Origin: Komagataeibacter medellinensis NBRC 3288
GTDB lineage: Bacteria > Pseudomonadota > Alphaproteobacteria > Acetobacterales > Acetobacteraceae
NCBI RefSeq assembly: GCF_000182745.2
Contig: NC_016027.1
Location: 1,727,501 to 1,791,500 of the forward strand
Direction of reading: 5' to 3'
Length of the DNA stretch: 64,000 nt
In this document: positions 50,721-58,802 of the stretch, piece by piece
Position numbering within the stretch: position 1 is the stretch's first letter
How the letters are laid out: every line of letters starts with the position of its first letter
Notes under the pieces: generated by a model
The model's database searches: none
What the model was told of the DNA's origin: nothing
The model's input: only the letters and a program-made list of their open reading frames with translations
Position numbers and translations under genes: made by a program

Positions 50721-51296
50721 TCAGCCCGTATTTTTTTCCGATTTTTCTCCCTCCAGAGCCCGATATACGGACATGCGGGATACCCCAAGCTGCCGGGCGA
50801 TCTCACTGGGGGCGATACCTTGGGCCTTCATGTCCTGTATCTGGCCCTTATCGATAGATGGTCGCCGCCCCTTGTATTTGCCGTCCGCCTTGGCCTTGGC
50901 AATCCCTTCACGCTGGCGCTCCAGCATCAGGGAACGCTCGAACTCGGCAACCGCACCCAGCATGGTCAGCATCAGCTTGCCGGTCGGGGTGGTCGTGTCC
51001 AGAACCTGCCCGGACATGGACAGGATGACCAGACCAGCCTTGCAGGCTTCCACACGCTCGATCAGGGCTAACAGGTCAGCTGTGGAACGGGCCAGACGGT
51101 CGGGTTTGCAGACCACCAGCACGTCACCTTCGCGCAAATGGCTGATGGCCGTCTCCAGTTCTGGGCGGCTTATCTGGGTGGCGCTAATCTGTTCCGCGAA
51201 AATCCGGTCGCACCGCTGCGCCTCAAGATCTCGCACCTGCGCCTCAAGTCCAGCATCCTGATCGACTGTGCTGGTCCGTGCGTAACCGATCTTCAT
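50721..51296 (-). CDS. serine recombinase (resolvase/invertase family)
   Basis: The 191-aa protein is a small serine recombinase. The catalytic Ser9 lies in IGYARTSTVDQD, with LVVCKPDRLARSTADLL and the GKLMLTMLGAVAEFERSLMLERQREGI helix E. A C-terminal Hin-type helix-turn-helix follows (APSEIARQLGVSRMSVYRALEG). It could resolve multimers, invert a segment, or be a separate insertion between terminase and replication genes. Palindromes upstream (51315-51353) may be its binding sites. Confidence 0.9.
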   Translation of the reverse strand: MKIGYARTSTVDQDAGLEAQVRDLEAQRCDRIFAEQISATQISRPELETAISHLREGDVLVVCKPDRLARSTADLLALIERVEACKAGLVILSMSGQVLDTTTPTGKLMLTMLGAVAEFERSLMLERQREGIAKAKADGKYKGRRPSIDKGQIQDMKAQGIAPSEIARQLGVSRMSVYRALEGEKSEKNTG

Positions 51297-51697
51297 GGCT
51301 CACCTGTAACATTTACATCTAAGATGTTTGCAAGGTATCGTATCAAAATACGAAAGTCAATTTATATGTGACAGATTTCCGGCTGTTTTTCTGGAACTCT
51401 GTTACGTCACTTTTAAGCCAGCTTTATTGTGACATGATGCAGAGACAGGCTGACCATCGGGTCATGCTGGCCCGCTGGATTTTATAGCCACGCAAATCGA
51501 GAAATTTTTTGAGGCCGCTTTCAGCCTTCATTCATACGCAAAAAATGACAGCAAATTACCGTCTCCGTCAGACCTGAAAACGCACAGAGCCAAATGTGTC
51601 AACGCAATATCAGAGACCAAAGACGGGGCAGGATGGGTGAAGGGTGCACCTTCACACCTGGGCATATTCGCACCAAGGTGCTCAAGCCAATCAAATA
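51297..51697. other. recombinase promoter region and non-coding stretch
   Basis: Palindromes ACATCT-A-AGATGT (51315-51327) and TCGTAT-CAAA-ATACGA (51338-51353) lie just upstream of the serine-recombinase start and may be operator or res subsites. The rest, to the G-rich arm at 51698, is mixed in composition. A leftward frame across it has no ribosome site or family and overlaps the helicase 3' end. Confidence 0.45.
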
Positions 51698-51786
51698 GGG
51701 GGCGGGGTGGGGCAGGGTCAAAAGGTTGAAGGCTACATGCGCGCGCGTATGCGATTAACGGTAGAACCCTGCCCCACCCCGCCCCC
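51698..51786. repeat. 21-bp perfect inverted repeat with G-quadruplex arms
   Basis: The left arm (51698-51718) reads G5-C-G4-T-G4-CA-G3-T and the right arm (51766-51786) is its exact complement, separated by 47 bases that include a GCGCGCGCGT run. Each arm has four G-runs with one- or two-base loops, one arm per strand. It lies 16 bases past the SF3 helicase stop. Confidence 0.75.
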
Positions 51787-51801
51787 TGCGCCCCCTCATG
51801 T

Positions 51802-53220
51802 TCAATCCATCCATCGCGCATGTGCAGCATCTTCGGGCGGACGCAAACCAACACCACGCCACCGTCGAGCGCCTTTTATTTTAACGTGCCGCACTCCGGC
51901 CGTGCGCTCCAGCATCCCGCGAAGCCGCTTGTTATCGCTTTCCGGTTCCCCGTTCTTCCGGCACCATTCCTGAAAATCCTTCAACAGATCGGCAGGCTTG
52001 CACTCCAGACCGGGATCAAGAATGCATCGCTCTCCCAACCATTGCCCGAAGCTGTCCTGCGCCTCGAAATATTCGGCTGTGGCTTCCTTCACAACTGCGG
52101 GCCGGGGCAATCCATCCTGCTGCCATGCAAGGCACCCCTCGATCATCCATTGCAGGATACCAGGCCATTCCCCTTCCAGCTTGTGCTCCAGTTCCCGATC
52201 TGGGTTGGGAGGCTTGTGAATGAACGGGACGATATTGAACCGGCGACGGGCGGCATCATCCACGTTCTTGAGGACGGGCTTGTGATTGCCGACGATGGTC
52301 AGCTTGAACTGGGGTGTGAAGGTAAAGAAGTTCTGACGCATGAACCGGGCAGTAATCGGATCCCCGCCGGTCATCTGCTTGATGCGGCTTTCTGCCCACG
52401 CGCGGCCTTCCTCTGTCTCGGTGGCCGTCACAAGCCGCGCACCATGCAGCATCGCCAGATCGGTCGGATGCTTGTCACTATTGCTGGCTGTGAACGTGTC
52501 CATGGCGGCAACCGTGGCATAATCCCCCAGGATGCGGGACACGGTATTGAGAAACACGCTCTTGCCATTGCCGCCGGGGCCAAACCCGAACAGCAGGGCA
52601 TGTTCGCGGGTATCGCCGGTCAGGCAGTATCCGCACCACCGTTGCAGGAAGTCGACCAGTTCACTGTCATTGTTCGTCGTGTCCTGCAGGAACTGTTTCC
52701 ACAGAGGACAATCCACACAAGCGGGGGCCACGGCGGTGATACGGGTCATCATATCATCCGGGTCGCCGGGCCTTATCGAACCGGCGCGAAGGTCAACAGT
52801 GCCGCCGGGTGTCGCCAGCAGGTAAGGGTCGCGATCCCAGTCCTCCGCCACGACCGAATGCGCGGGATCGCATCGGGCAAACCGCTCAACGCCACCCGCA
52901 AACGACGCCTTGCCTGTGATGGCCTGGGACTTGAACTCGCTATGCCTGTTGCTTTTCGCGATCAGTTCACGGGCATATTGAAAGGCGCGATGCCGCTTGT
53001 CCTTCTCCCAGTGCGTGCCCGACCACAGGAACCATGATCCAGCCGAATTGCAATAACGCAGCGTATCCCGGAACTGGGCGGTGAAGGCTTCGGCCACGCC
53101 ATGTTCGGTCAGCAGCACATGCGTATTGGTCCCGCGCGGGTCCGGCAGGCCGCTACCTTCGATCTGTGCCCGTTCCATCGCCTGCCGTGTCAGCTCGGTA
53201 AAATCGCTAACACCCGTCAT
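51802..53220 (-). CDS. D5/P4-type SF3 helicase (primase C-terminal)
   Basis: The 472-aa protein has a D5-N-type region (residues about 85-190, ATPGGTVDLRAGSI...) and an SF3 helicase core with Walker A GPGGNGKSV at 214-222 and later TATETEEGR and TIVGNHKPVLKNVDDAARRRFNIVPF. It ends with an HTH-like region. It unwinds DNA at the origin of element 2. It overlaps the prim-pol gene by four bases, so the two probably act together as a helicase-primase. Confidence 0.9.
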   Translation of the reverse strand: MTGVSDFTELTRQAMERAQIEGSGLPDPRGTNTHVLLTEHGVAEAFTAQFRDTLRYCNSAGSWFLWSGTHWEKDKRHRAFQYARELIAKSNRHSEFKSQAITGKASFAGGVERFARCDPAHSVVAEDWDRDPYLLATPGGTVDLRAGSIRPGDPDDMMTRITAVAPACVDCPLWKQFLQDTTNNDSELVDFLQRWCGYCLTGDTREHALLFGFGPGGNGKSVFLNTVSRILGDYATVAAMDTFTASNSDKHPTDLAMLHGARLVTATETEEGRAWAESRIKQMTGGDPITARFMRQNFFTFTPQFKLTIVGNHKPVLKNVDDAARRRFNIVPFIHKPPNPDRELEHKLEGEWPGILQWMIEGCLAWQQDGLPRPAVVKEATAEYFEAQDSFGQWLGERCILDPGLECKPADLLKDFQEWCRKNGEPESDNKRLRGMLERTAGVRHVKIKGARRWRGVGLRPPEDAAHARWMD

Positions 53221-54020
53221 GTGCCGATCCTTGCCCGCAGGGCACTTGCAATGGTTTTTTCAATTTCACGCTGGTTAAGTCCGGCCTGTAATCCAGCCGC
53301 CGCCATCGCCTGGGCAATCTGCCCGGCTGTCAGCAGTCCTTGCGGCACGAAACGGGCCAGCGAATAGACTTCGCCGTTCAGGGTGTCATTGCGCCGCCCT
53401 TGCGGGGCTGTAAGCACGGACTGGATAGCCGCACGCACTGCCCCGGCAGCATAGCGGTCTGCATCACGCAGGGTCTGCTCTGTTGCGGCTGGGTCCATCT
53501 TCGACGGGGGAGGCGGCATGGCCTGTTCCGCAAGCCATGCAGGCCACTGGGCAGCGGGCGAGCGGTCCACAATGTCGAGGCCCGCGGCAGGCCACCAGAT
53601 GATGTAGCCGCCGTCCCCACGCACATCGATGCCTTCCGCGATCCGGCTTGCGCTGTTACGCATCCCTTCACGGTGACGGAACAGCATGTGCAGACCGCCC
53701 GAGCGCGTGGCGTGCGTGCGGGTACGAGGCAGATAGGTGCAATGGGCTGAATGCCATTCGTCTGCACCTTCTTTATGAAGGTCCAGATCCAGCACATCGA
53801 TGCCGGATACGGCCCCTGTTGCCACACCGATCAACGGACCTGGATAACGCTGCCAGAGCGTAGCGGCCTCATCAGGGCTGGATACCGCATCCTTGAACCC
53901 GTGCGGGGTGGCTGGACACTTGTTCTCAAGGCAGGGGAAAACGGCAACGCCATGCCGGGCCAGAGAAATCGCCTGGACCACATGCGGGGGCGCTACATCG
54001 ATATGACGCAGGGCGCTCAT
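53217..54020 (-). CDS. prim-pol family primase/polymerase
   Basis: The 267-aa protein is a bifunctional primase-polymerase domain protein. The first catalytic acids are in IDVLDLDLH (Asp75, Asp78, Asp80), the conserved His is in SGGLHMLF (His111), and the third acid follows in GIDVRGDGGYIIWWP (Asp132). A C-terminal PriCT-like helical part (LARFVPQGLLTAGQIAQAMAAAGLQAG) couples it to the helicase. It would prime element 2 replication. Confidence 0.88.
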   Translation of the reverse strand: MSALRHIDVAPPHVVQAISLARHGVAVFPCLENKCPATPHGFKDAVSSPDEAATLWQRYPGPLIGVATGAVSGIDVLDLDLHKEGADEWHSAHCTYLPRTRTHATRSGGLHMLFRHREGMRNSASRIAEGIDVRGDGGYIIWWPAAGLDIVDRSPAAQWPAWLAEQAMPPPPSKMDPAATEQTLRDADRYAAGAVRAAIQSVLTAPQGRRNDTLNGEVYSLARFVPQGLLTAGQIAQAMAAAGLQAGLNQREIEKTIASALRARIGT

Positions 54021-54877
54021 GGCTTGTCCCCTGCAAAATATACGAGACGATCAAAGCCAGCCTTGAAAGCCGTCTCAGCCCTTTCTGCGCGGTCCTCGAC
54101 CAAGGTGCCATCATCCCAGCGCATTTCTTTGTAGAGCTGCACAATTCGTTCCTTGAGACGCACCAGCCCGTGTGCGATTGTCACCCCTTCCTTCCTGACT
54201 TCATCAGCCAGCGAACGCCCATCATCCTCCGGGGTCTTGATGTAATCGGCATCGGACCAGTCCGTTTCGCGCAGCCACCAGACGGCGGCTTCACGCACCT
54301 TTTCCATCCATGGGCGTACGTAGTGCGGCTGTACGAACTCGCACGCACGGAATATCGCTTCGATGCGATCAAGACCGGGCGTAAGGGCTTCAATCTTCTG
54401 ATCCAGCGTCCTACCGTGGTTCATGACCTTTATCGCAAGGTCAGTGCCGACACAGGCCAGATTCAGGCGAAACCGGTTTTCCTTGGCGTCATAACTCCAG
54501 GCATCATCCGTGATATCTCCCCCGAGATCAGCAGGGGAAATATCGATCAGATTACCTTCTGGTGAGATGGCAGGAAGCCGGGGCCGCGTCATGTCACTGA
54601 CTGACGCATCGTGAATTGCGGACCATCGGTGGCAGAGGTGCCGCGCGGCATCCAGCTCTCCCATCGGACCAATGGGAAGCCATGTTCCATCAAGGAACAC
54701 CACGCACGGCGCATAGACACGCGACACATGACCATCCCGCTCAAGCGACATGGACTGAACCCACAGGTCTCGGACCATGCTCCAGTCGATTTCTCCTTCG
54801 GGTGCGACCTCATATGAGGTGCATTTCCCCGAAGTCAGTGTGGGGCGCGGCAGGAAGGCCAAAGTTTCCTTACTCAT
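54017..54877 (-). CDS. element 2 protein of unknown function
   Basis: The 286-aa protein has no family I recognise. It has a soluble alpha/beta N-terminal half (VVFLDGTWLPIGPMGELDAARHLCHRW) and a helical C-terminus with an acidic stretch. ATGA overlaps couple it to the prim-pol and to a short upstream gene, so it belongs to the replication operon. Confidence 0.55.
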   Translation of the reverse strand: MSKETLAFLPRPTLTSGKCTSYEVAPEGEIDWSMVRDLWVQSMSLERDGHVSRVYAPCVVFLDGTWLPIGPMGELDAARHLCHRWSAIHDASVSDMTRPRLPAISPEGNLIDISPADLGGDITDDAWSYDAKENRFRLNLACVGTDLAIKVMNHGRTLDQKIEALTPGLDRIEAIFRACEFVQPHYVRPWMEKVREAAVWWLRETDWSDADYIKTPEDDGRSLADEVRKEGVTIAHGLVRLKERIVQLYKEMRWDDGTLVEDRAERAETAFKAGFDRLVYFAGDKP

Positions 54878-55074
54878 GCCCGCACCTCCATCGCTGCCAT
54901 GGCAGCCGAGACCGAACGATAAAGGACCGGCAGGCGGAAACCGGGCATCAGCAGGGCGGCACGAGGCTCGCCATCAGGGCCGATTGCATCGGGTATAAGG
55001 ATTACACGGGGCACAGTTCCCCCACTGCGGACACACTTCGGGCGTCCACGCCTTTCAAGGCTTGGCATCGGCAC
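54874..55074 (-). CDS. small protein of unknown function
   Basis: The 66-aa product opens with a basic segment (LERRGRPKCVRSGG) and ends in an alanine- and methionine-rich helix. It overlaps the next gene by four bases. No function visible. The about 130 bases before it hold no gene. Confidence 0.45.
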   Translation of the reverse strand: MPMPSLERRGRPKCVRSGGTVPRVILIPDAIGPDGEPRAALLMPGFRLPVLYRSVSAAMAAMEVRA

Positions 55075-55206
55075 TTTTCCTATGTGCCAGCTACGATTTT
55101 TATGGACAGAGACCCGGCAGACGACTTACAAACGGGGAAGGGATTCCATTGTCTGCATCTATCGGGTCGTCAGTCTGTTTAATCGCGGACTGGCGATTTC
55201 TTTTTA

Positions 55207-55404
55207 TCAGGCAACAACAACGCGGGGCAGGTTCTTCAGCCAGGCATTATAGCTTTCAGCGGTAATGCGGGTATTTGACCCGATCTTCACTTTTACAAGC
55301 TTCCCGTCTTTCACAAGCCGCCAAATGCTTGTGCGACCCAAGCCCGTCTCCTGCATCACTTCCTGAATTTTCAACAGGCGGCGTGAAGTGTTCGGCGGCA
55401 CCAT
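55207..55404 (-). CDS. AlpA/HTH_17-type excisionase
   Basis: The 65-aa protein has an excisionase-type winged helix: LLKIQEVMQETGLGRTSIWRLVKDGKLVKVKIGSNTRITAESYNAWL. It probably acts as excisionase or as activator of the replication operon, as AlpA does for satellite P4-like elements. It is separate from its neighbours by small non-coding gaps, so it may have its own promoter. Confidence 0.85.
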   Translation of the reverse strand: MVPPNTSRRLLKIQEVMQETGLGRTSIWRLVKDGKLVKVKIGSNTRITAESYNAWLKNLPRVVVA

Positions 55405-55551
55405 TAGTAGCTCATCCTTATTTCCTGAAACACGTTGATCCGTCTGGGAACAGCATCATCTATGCACCGCGAAAAGTCAGTCGGCGTTGTATCGTCCGAT
55501 AAAGTGACGGGTTGTATGATCCAGATGTACAATGGCAGACAGCTATGCCAA

Positions 55552-56184
55552 TTACCGATTTTTCTTGGAAAAAAGGACACTTTTCACTACCCCACGCAGG
55601 AAATGGCGACCTGCCGTCACCCGCTTTTCCTCTCGGTCATCACTTTTTTCCGCTCCGAAGATCTTAAAAGCCTTCTGCCTCGCTACATCCGCCTTCATGC
55701 CCTGTCCTACCAATGCATTGTAAGCAAGGGCTTGGGCGGCCATCTCCTGATGGCTTCTAAGGTGGGAAAAAGCACTGGTACGCGGCTTTCCACTTAGACC
55801 GAGTACTTTAGGCACAAGTTTCAACGCTTCCTCAGTTTTGAGTGACGCCTCACGTAACTTAGATGTCCAGTCTTTCGTGATAGGTATTTTCTGCTTTTGA
55901 CCCCATCCCAGCAGGGTTAATGAAAAAGCAGACCTAAGAAGATAGTCGGCGATCTCAGCTGGAATAGTAACTTCCTGACGGACTACCAACTGACCATCTT
56001 CTTTTTCATGCGCATGCAACATAATAATGTTAGACAAAGCCGACCACAAAAAAAGTGGATTATTGGACTGTCTATACATATCAATTTCCATATTTATTGC
56101 ATTTATGATCGCAGGAGAAACACTAGATGGATCTGGATCCCATCCAATATTTTCTGATGTAGATTTGTTTGTGTTATCCGGCAT
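55552..56184 (-). CDS. element 2 protein of unknown function, AT-rich
   Basis: From ATG 56184 (GAGG upstream) the 210-aa protein is soluble, helical in the middle (LFLWSALSNIIMLHAHEKEDG, then LTLLGWGQKQKIPITKDW) and basic at the end. The gene is clearly AT-richer than the flanking replication genes, suggesting separate acquisition. No family recognised. Confidence 0.5.
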   Translation of the reverse strand: MPDNTNKSTSENIGWDPDPSSVSPAIINAINMEIDMYRQSNNPLFLWSALSNIIMLHAHEKEDGQLVVRQEVTIPAEIADYLLRSAFSLTLLGWGQKQKIPITKDWTSKLREASLKTEEALKLVPKVLGLSGKPRTSAFSHLRSHQEMAAQALAYNALVGQGMKADVARQKAFKIFGAEKSDDREEKRVTAGRHFLRGVVKSVLFSKKNR

Positions 56185-56192
56185 CGTATTCC

Positions 56193-56525
56193 TCAATCAT
56201 GAAATGCAGCACTCAATTGTATTAGCATGCCGATCGATCCCATCGGCCAGCCATGCCAGTTCAGTGCCGGTCTGTTTGTCCCCCTCCGCCATGCGGGCCA
56301 GTATCCCGGCCATGACACTGATTTCCGTGGTGCAGCCTGTATGGCCGCCAGCCGGTCGGGCGTTGCGAGGCTGGGTGGCGCGGTATGCGCGCGCCATGCC
56401 CGGTGGCAGGACGCGGAACTGCTGCTCATCGCCTCGCCAATCTGCCGCCATGTCAGGCCATCGCTGCGAAGTCTCTCGATACGATGCAGGTCACGGGCGG
56501 ACCAGATGCGTGCGGGGCGGCTCAT
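56193..56525 (-). CDS. HTH-like protein with possible frameshift
   Basis: The first about 65 residues (WSARDLHRIERLRSDGLTWRQIGEAMSSSSASCHRAWRAH) form a helix-turn-helix of the kind seen in GcrA or sigma-like regulators. After about residue 70 this frame turns Trp- and Arg-rich, whereas a second frame from ATG 56313 gives a normal acidic protein end (MAGILARMAEGDKQTGTELAW...). Either two genes overlap or a frameshift has split one. Confidence 0.45.
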   Translation of the reverse strand: MSRPARIWSARDLHRIERLRSDGLTWRQIGEAMSSSSASCHRAWRAHTAPPSLATPDRLAAIQAAPRKSVSWPGYWPAWRRGTNRPALNWHGWPMGSIGMLIQLSAAFHD

Positions 56526-56770
56526 TTCTTGTACCCTCCAGTCTTCACAGCTTCGGCGTCCTCCTGTGCAGTCGCCTCCATTTTGGCGGTGAAGTCAGCC
56601 AGCCAGAACACCACGTCCATCCACCGACTCTTGATCTCCATGGTAACCTCATCGGTCATGTCCATGTCATGCGCGAGGGTGTGAAGGGTATTCCGCAAGT
56701 GCTGGGCTGTGTGCTGCTGCCAGTTGAGGGCATATTCCCCTCTCTCCGGGAAGTTCGAGATACAGCTCAT
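56522..56770 (-). CDS. small protein of unknown function
   Basis: From ATG 56770 the frame gives 82 residues. A helical pattern (WQQHTAQHLRNTLHTLAHDMDMTDEVTMEIKSRWMDVVFWL) dominates. It overlaps the genes on either side by four bases. Unknown function in a block of small coupled genes. Confidence 0.5.
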   Translation of the reverse strand: MSCISNFPERGEYALNWQQHTAQHLRNTLHTLAHDMDMTDEVTMEIKSRWMDVVFWLADFTAKMEATAQEDAEAVKTGGYKK

Positions 56771-57000
56771 TTCGTGGCCCTCCGCAGACCGGCGATGATC
56801 TTTTCCAGCGTATGGGCTGCCCAGTAAGGCCCGTCTGCCCATCCTCCAATGTCCTCTTTGGTAGGCGCGGGCGCTGGAATGTCGGCGGCGTCCATCATCT
56901 GGCTACCCATCAGCCGAAGGGCATGCACAAGTCGGTCCAGTTCGTTACAGCTATTTTCCGTGGTTACGATTAACCTGCCGAGATCATAAGGGTCTTTCAC
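56767..57000 (-). CDS. small protein of unknown function
   Basis: The 77-aa soluble protein (LGRLIVTTENSCNELDRLVHALRLMGSQ, and GGWADGPYWAAHTLEKIIAGL) is helical. Overlaps of four bases on each side place it in the leftward early operon. No family recognised. Confidence 0.5.
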   Translation of the reverse strand: MKDPYDLGRLIVTTENSCNELDRLVHALRLMGSQMMDAADIPAPAPTKEDIGGWADGPYWAAHTLEKIIAGLRRATK

Positions 57001-57257
57001 TTCACCTCTCCCTTCATCGCCAGAATGTCACGGACAAGGCTGGCCTCGATCTGGTGGGGGTCCGGGTCGAACAGCATTACCAACCGGGCCTTGTCCTGAA
57101 GGTCGGCAAAGGACCGGGCCGGGGTCTGGATCACCTTGCGATAGGCAGCCCGGAAGCGATTGGACTGGGCCTGTGCATCGGTCGTGCCAGATTCTTTCCA
57201 GCAGCGGCGATCAGCGCCAAGGGCGGCCATGGTGGCCTTGCGGATGGGGCTGGTCAT
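56997..57257 (-). CDS. small protein of unknown function
   Basis: The 86-aa product is basic at the front (RKATMAALGADRRCW) and helical later (PHQIEASLVRDILAMKG). It has four-base overlaps with its neighbours in the leftward early operon. No function assigned. Confidence 0.5.
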   Translation of the reverse strand: MTSPIRKATMAALGADRRCWKESGTTDAQAQSNRFRAAYRKVIQTPARSFADLQDKARLVMLFDPDPHQIEASLVRDILAMKGEVK

Positions 57258-57451
57258 TTAGCTCTCTCCCGGCGCTCATCGGGGATACCCAGCCATGCCA
57301 CATCCAGTTCGGTGTGGAGGCGCTTTACCCATCCATGCATCCACTGCACGGGGACAGGTTCTGAAGCGGAGATCAGGGCATCCAAGATTTCAGCCAAAGA
57401 TCCCAAATCGCATACGATGGCATGCACACGCTCTTTCGGTGTTTCGATCAT
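57254..57451 (-). CDS. small protein of unknown function
   Basis: ATG 57451 gives 65 residues (MIETPKERVHAIVCDLGSLAEILDALISASEPVPVQWMHGW...). The longer upstream frame is proline/arginine-rich and overlaps another gene, so the short form is preferred. It has four-base overlaps with its neighbours. Confidence 0.5.
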   Translation of the reverse strand: MIETPKERVHAIVCDLGSLAEILDALISASEPVPVQWMHGWVKRLHTELDVAWLGIPDERRERAK

Positions 57452-57690
57452 CGGGCCACCTCCGCCAACGCGGTCACTGCGGGGTGGGGTTTCGCGCTGC
57501 TGTGACGCAGAACCTCCGGCTGGGCGAACCCGGCCAGGGCGATAACCATCAAGGCAGGAGTGATGAGAACTGCAAGCCAAACTTCAGTCGTCATAGGCAG
57601 CGGAGTGATAGAGCCCCGGGTCTGGAGAGAATTGCGATCAGAAAGCCTTGTACAGACCTCCTGCTGTGAGCTATGAACATGGTTAGCCAT
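57448..57690 (-). CDS. small membrane protein, first gene of the leftward operon
   Basis: ATG 57690 has AAGGAG six bases upstream and gives 80 residues. One membrane helix (VWLAVLITPALMVIALAGFA) lies in the middle. It begins a run of at least five overlapping small genes read leftward from the promoter region shared with the XRE gene. Confidence 0.55.
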   Translation of the reverse strand: MANHVHSSQQEVCTRLSDRNSLQTRGSITPLPMTTEVWLAVLITPALMVIALAGFAQPEVLRHSSAKPHPAVTALAEVAR

Positions 57691-57699
57691 TGCCTGCTC

Positions 57700-57846
57700 C
57701 TTGGATGAGCGGTTGTGGTCAGGCCGGGCTAGGTGTGCCAGCACCTAGTTCGGCCACATTGTGTTGCGGACTATGCGCCTCACATTTATGATGTAACCTC
57801 ACTCCGCTGATGCGGTCAACACTATTGATGTAAGGTTACTCTTTTG
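57700..57846. promoter_or_regulatory. divergent control region of element 2
   Basis: The gap between the leftward early operon and the rightward XRE gene holds two direct TGATGTAA sites (57789 and 57826). The second lies in a near-palindrome GTAAGGTTAC. These are probable XRE binding sites, by position. Confidence 0.5.
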
Positions 57847-58086
57847 GTGGAACTTCTGCCCGCTCAATGCCGTGCTGCACGCGCATTGCTCAACTGGTCT
57901 CAAAGCCAGCTTGAAGCAGCGTCTCAGGTCGCCAAAAAGACGATTGCAGATTTTGAACGAGAAGCCCGCACGCCTTATCCTCGAACATTGACAGCCCTCC
58001 GCACCGCCCTGGAGGCGGCTGGGGTCGAGTTCATTGCTGAGAATGGTGGTGGGGCTGGGGTGCGGTTGAGGAAGGACGCAGAATGA
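57847..58086 (+). CDS. XRE-family HTH regulator
   Basis: From GTG 57847 the 79-aa protein is a minimal XRE repressor of the alphaproteobacterial type: ELLPAQCRAARALLNWSQSQLEAASQVAKKTIADFEREARTPYP, then LTALRTALEAAGVEFIAENGGGAGVRL. TTG 57844 is one codon upstream. It has no sensor domain. It overlaps the DUF3800 gene by four bases and could regulate that operon, the divergent early operon, or both. Confidence 0.82.
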   Translation: MELLPAQCRAARALLNWSQSQLEAASQVAKKTIADFEREARTPYPRTLTALRTALEAAGVEFIAENGGGAGVRLRKDAE

Positions 58087-58802
58087 CTCACATGCCTCTT
58101 TACAATGTCTATTGCGACGAAAGCTGTCATCTTGAGCATGATGGCGTACCAGTCATGGCTTGGGGGGCAATAACATGCCCTAAAAGCGCAGTCTGGAACG
58201 TTGCAGAAAAAATCCGTAGATTGAAAATATCACATGGATTAAGCATAAAATTCGAAGCAAAATGGACTAAAATTTCACCGGCGAAACTATCTTTCTATTT
58301 AGGTTTAATTGACCTTTTCCTCTCCGAAGACTGTCTAAATTTTCGTGGCCTCGTTGTCCCTGACAAGCAAGTTTTGGATCACTCACGCTTCGACCAATCC
58401 CACAATGACTGGTACTACAAGATGTATTTTGTTATGTTGCGCCATATCTTTTGCGCACAACATCGATATTGCATCTATCTAGACATAAAGGACACATGTG
58501 GTGGTCCCAAAACCCGTAAACTACATGAGGTCCTAGCCAATAGCCTTCACGATTTTAATCAGCAGACTATTCAGCGTGTACAACAGATCCGTAGCCACGA
58601 GAGCGAGTTGCTGCAGATTACTGATATTTTGATTGGCGCATTGACATATGCCAATCGTGGCCTCACGACTAGTCAAGCTAAATCAGCCATTGTCGCACGA
58701 ATCCAAACGCGATTAGGAACAAATGCTTTAAATTGCACCTCCTCCTTTTCGGCGACAAAATTCAATATTCTTGTTTGGCGAGCACGGGAGATGGCGGAAT
58801 GA
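58083..58802 (+). CDS. DUF3800 putative RNase H-fold nuclease
   Basis: The 239-aa protein matches DUF3800: the opening YNVYCDESCHLEHD (Asp12, Glu13), a MAWGAITCPKSAVWNV strand, YLDIKD (Asp134), and HESELLQITDILIGALTYANRGL (Asp181). The spaced acidic residues fit an RNase H-like metal site. Members are mostly uncharacterised and often lie in mobile elements. The gene is clearly AT-rich against its surroundings and overlaps both neighbours by four bases, so it is translated with XRE and the next gene. Confidence 0.75.
   Translation: MTHMPLYNVYCDESCHLEHDGVPVMAWGAITCPKSAVWNVAEKIRRLKISHGLSIKFEAKWTKISPAKLSFYLGLIDLFLSEDCLNFRGLVVPDKQVLDHSRFDQSHNDWYYKMYFVMLRHIFCAQHRYCIYLDIKDTCGGPKTRKLHEVLANSLHDFNQQTIQRVQQIRSHESELLQITDILIGALTYANRGLTTSQAKSAIVARIQTRLGTNALNCTSSFSATKFNILVWRAREMAE

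Noticed and set aside
51820-53037. Rightward open frame of 405 codons
   Set aside because: It is the shadow of the SF3 helicase gene, which has a Walker A motif and normal overlaps.
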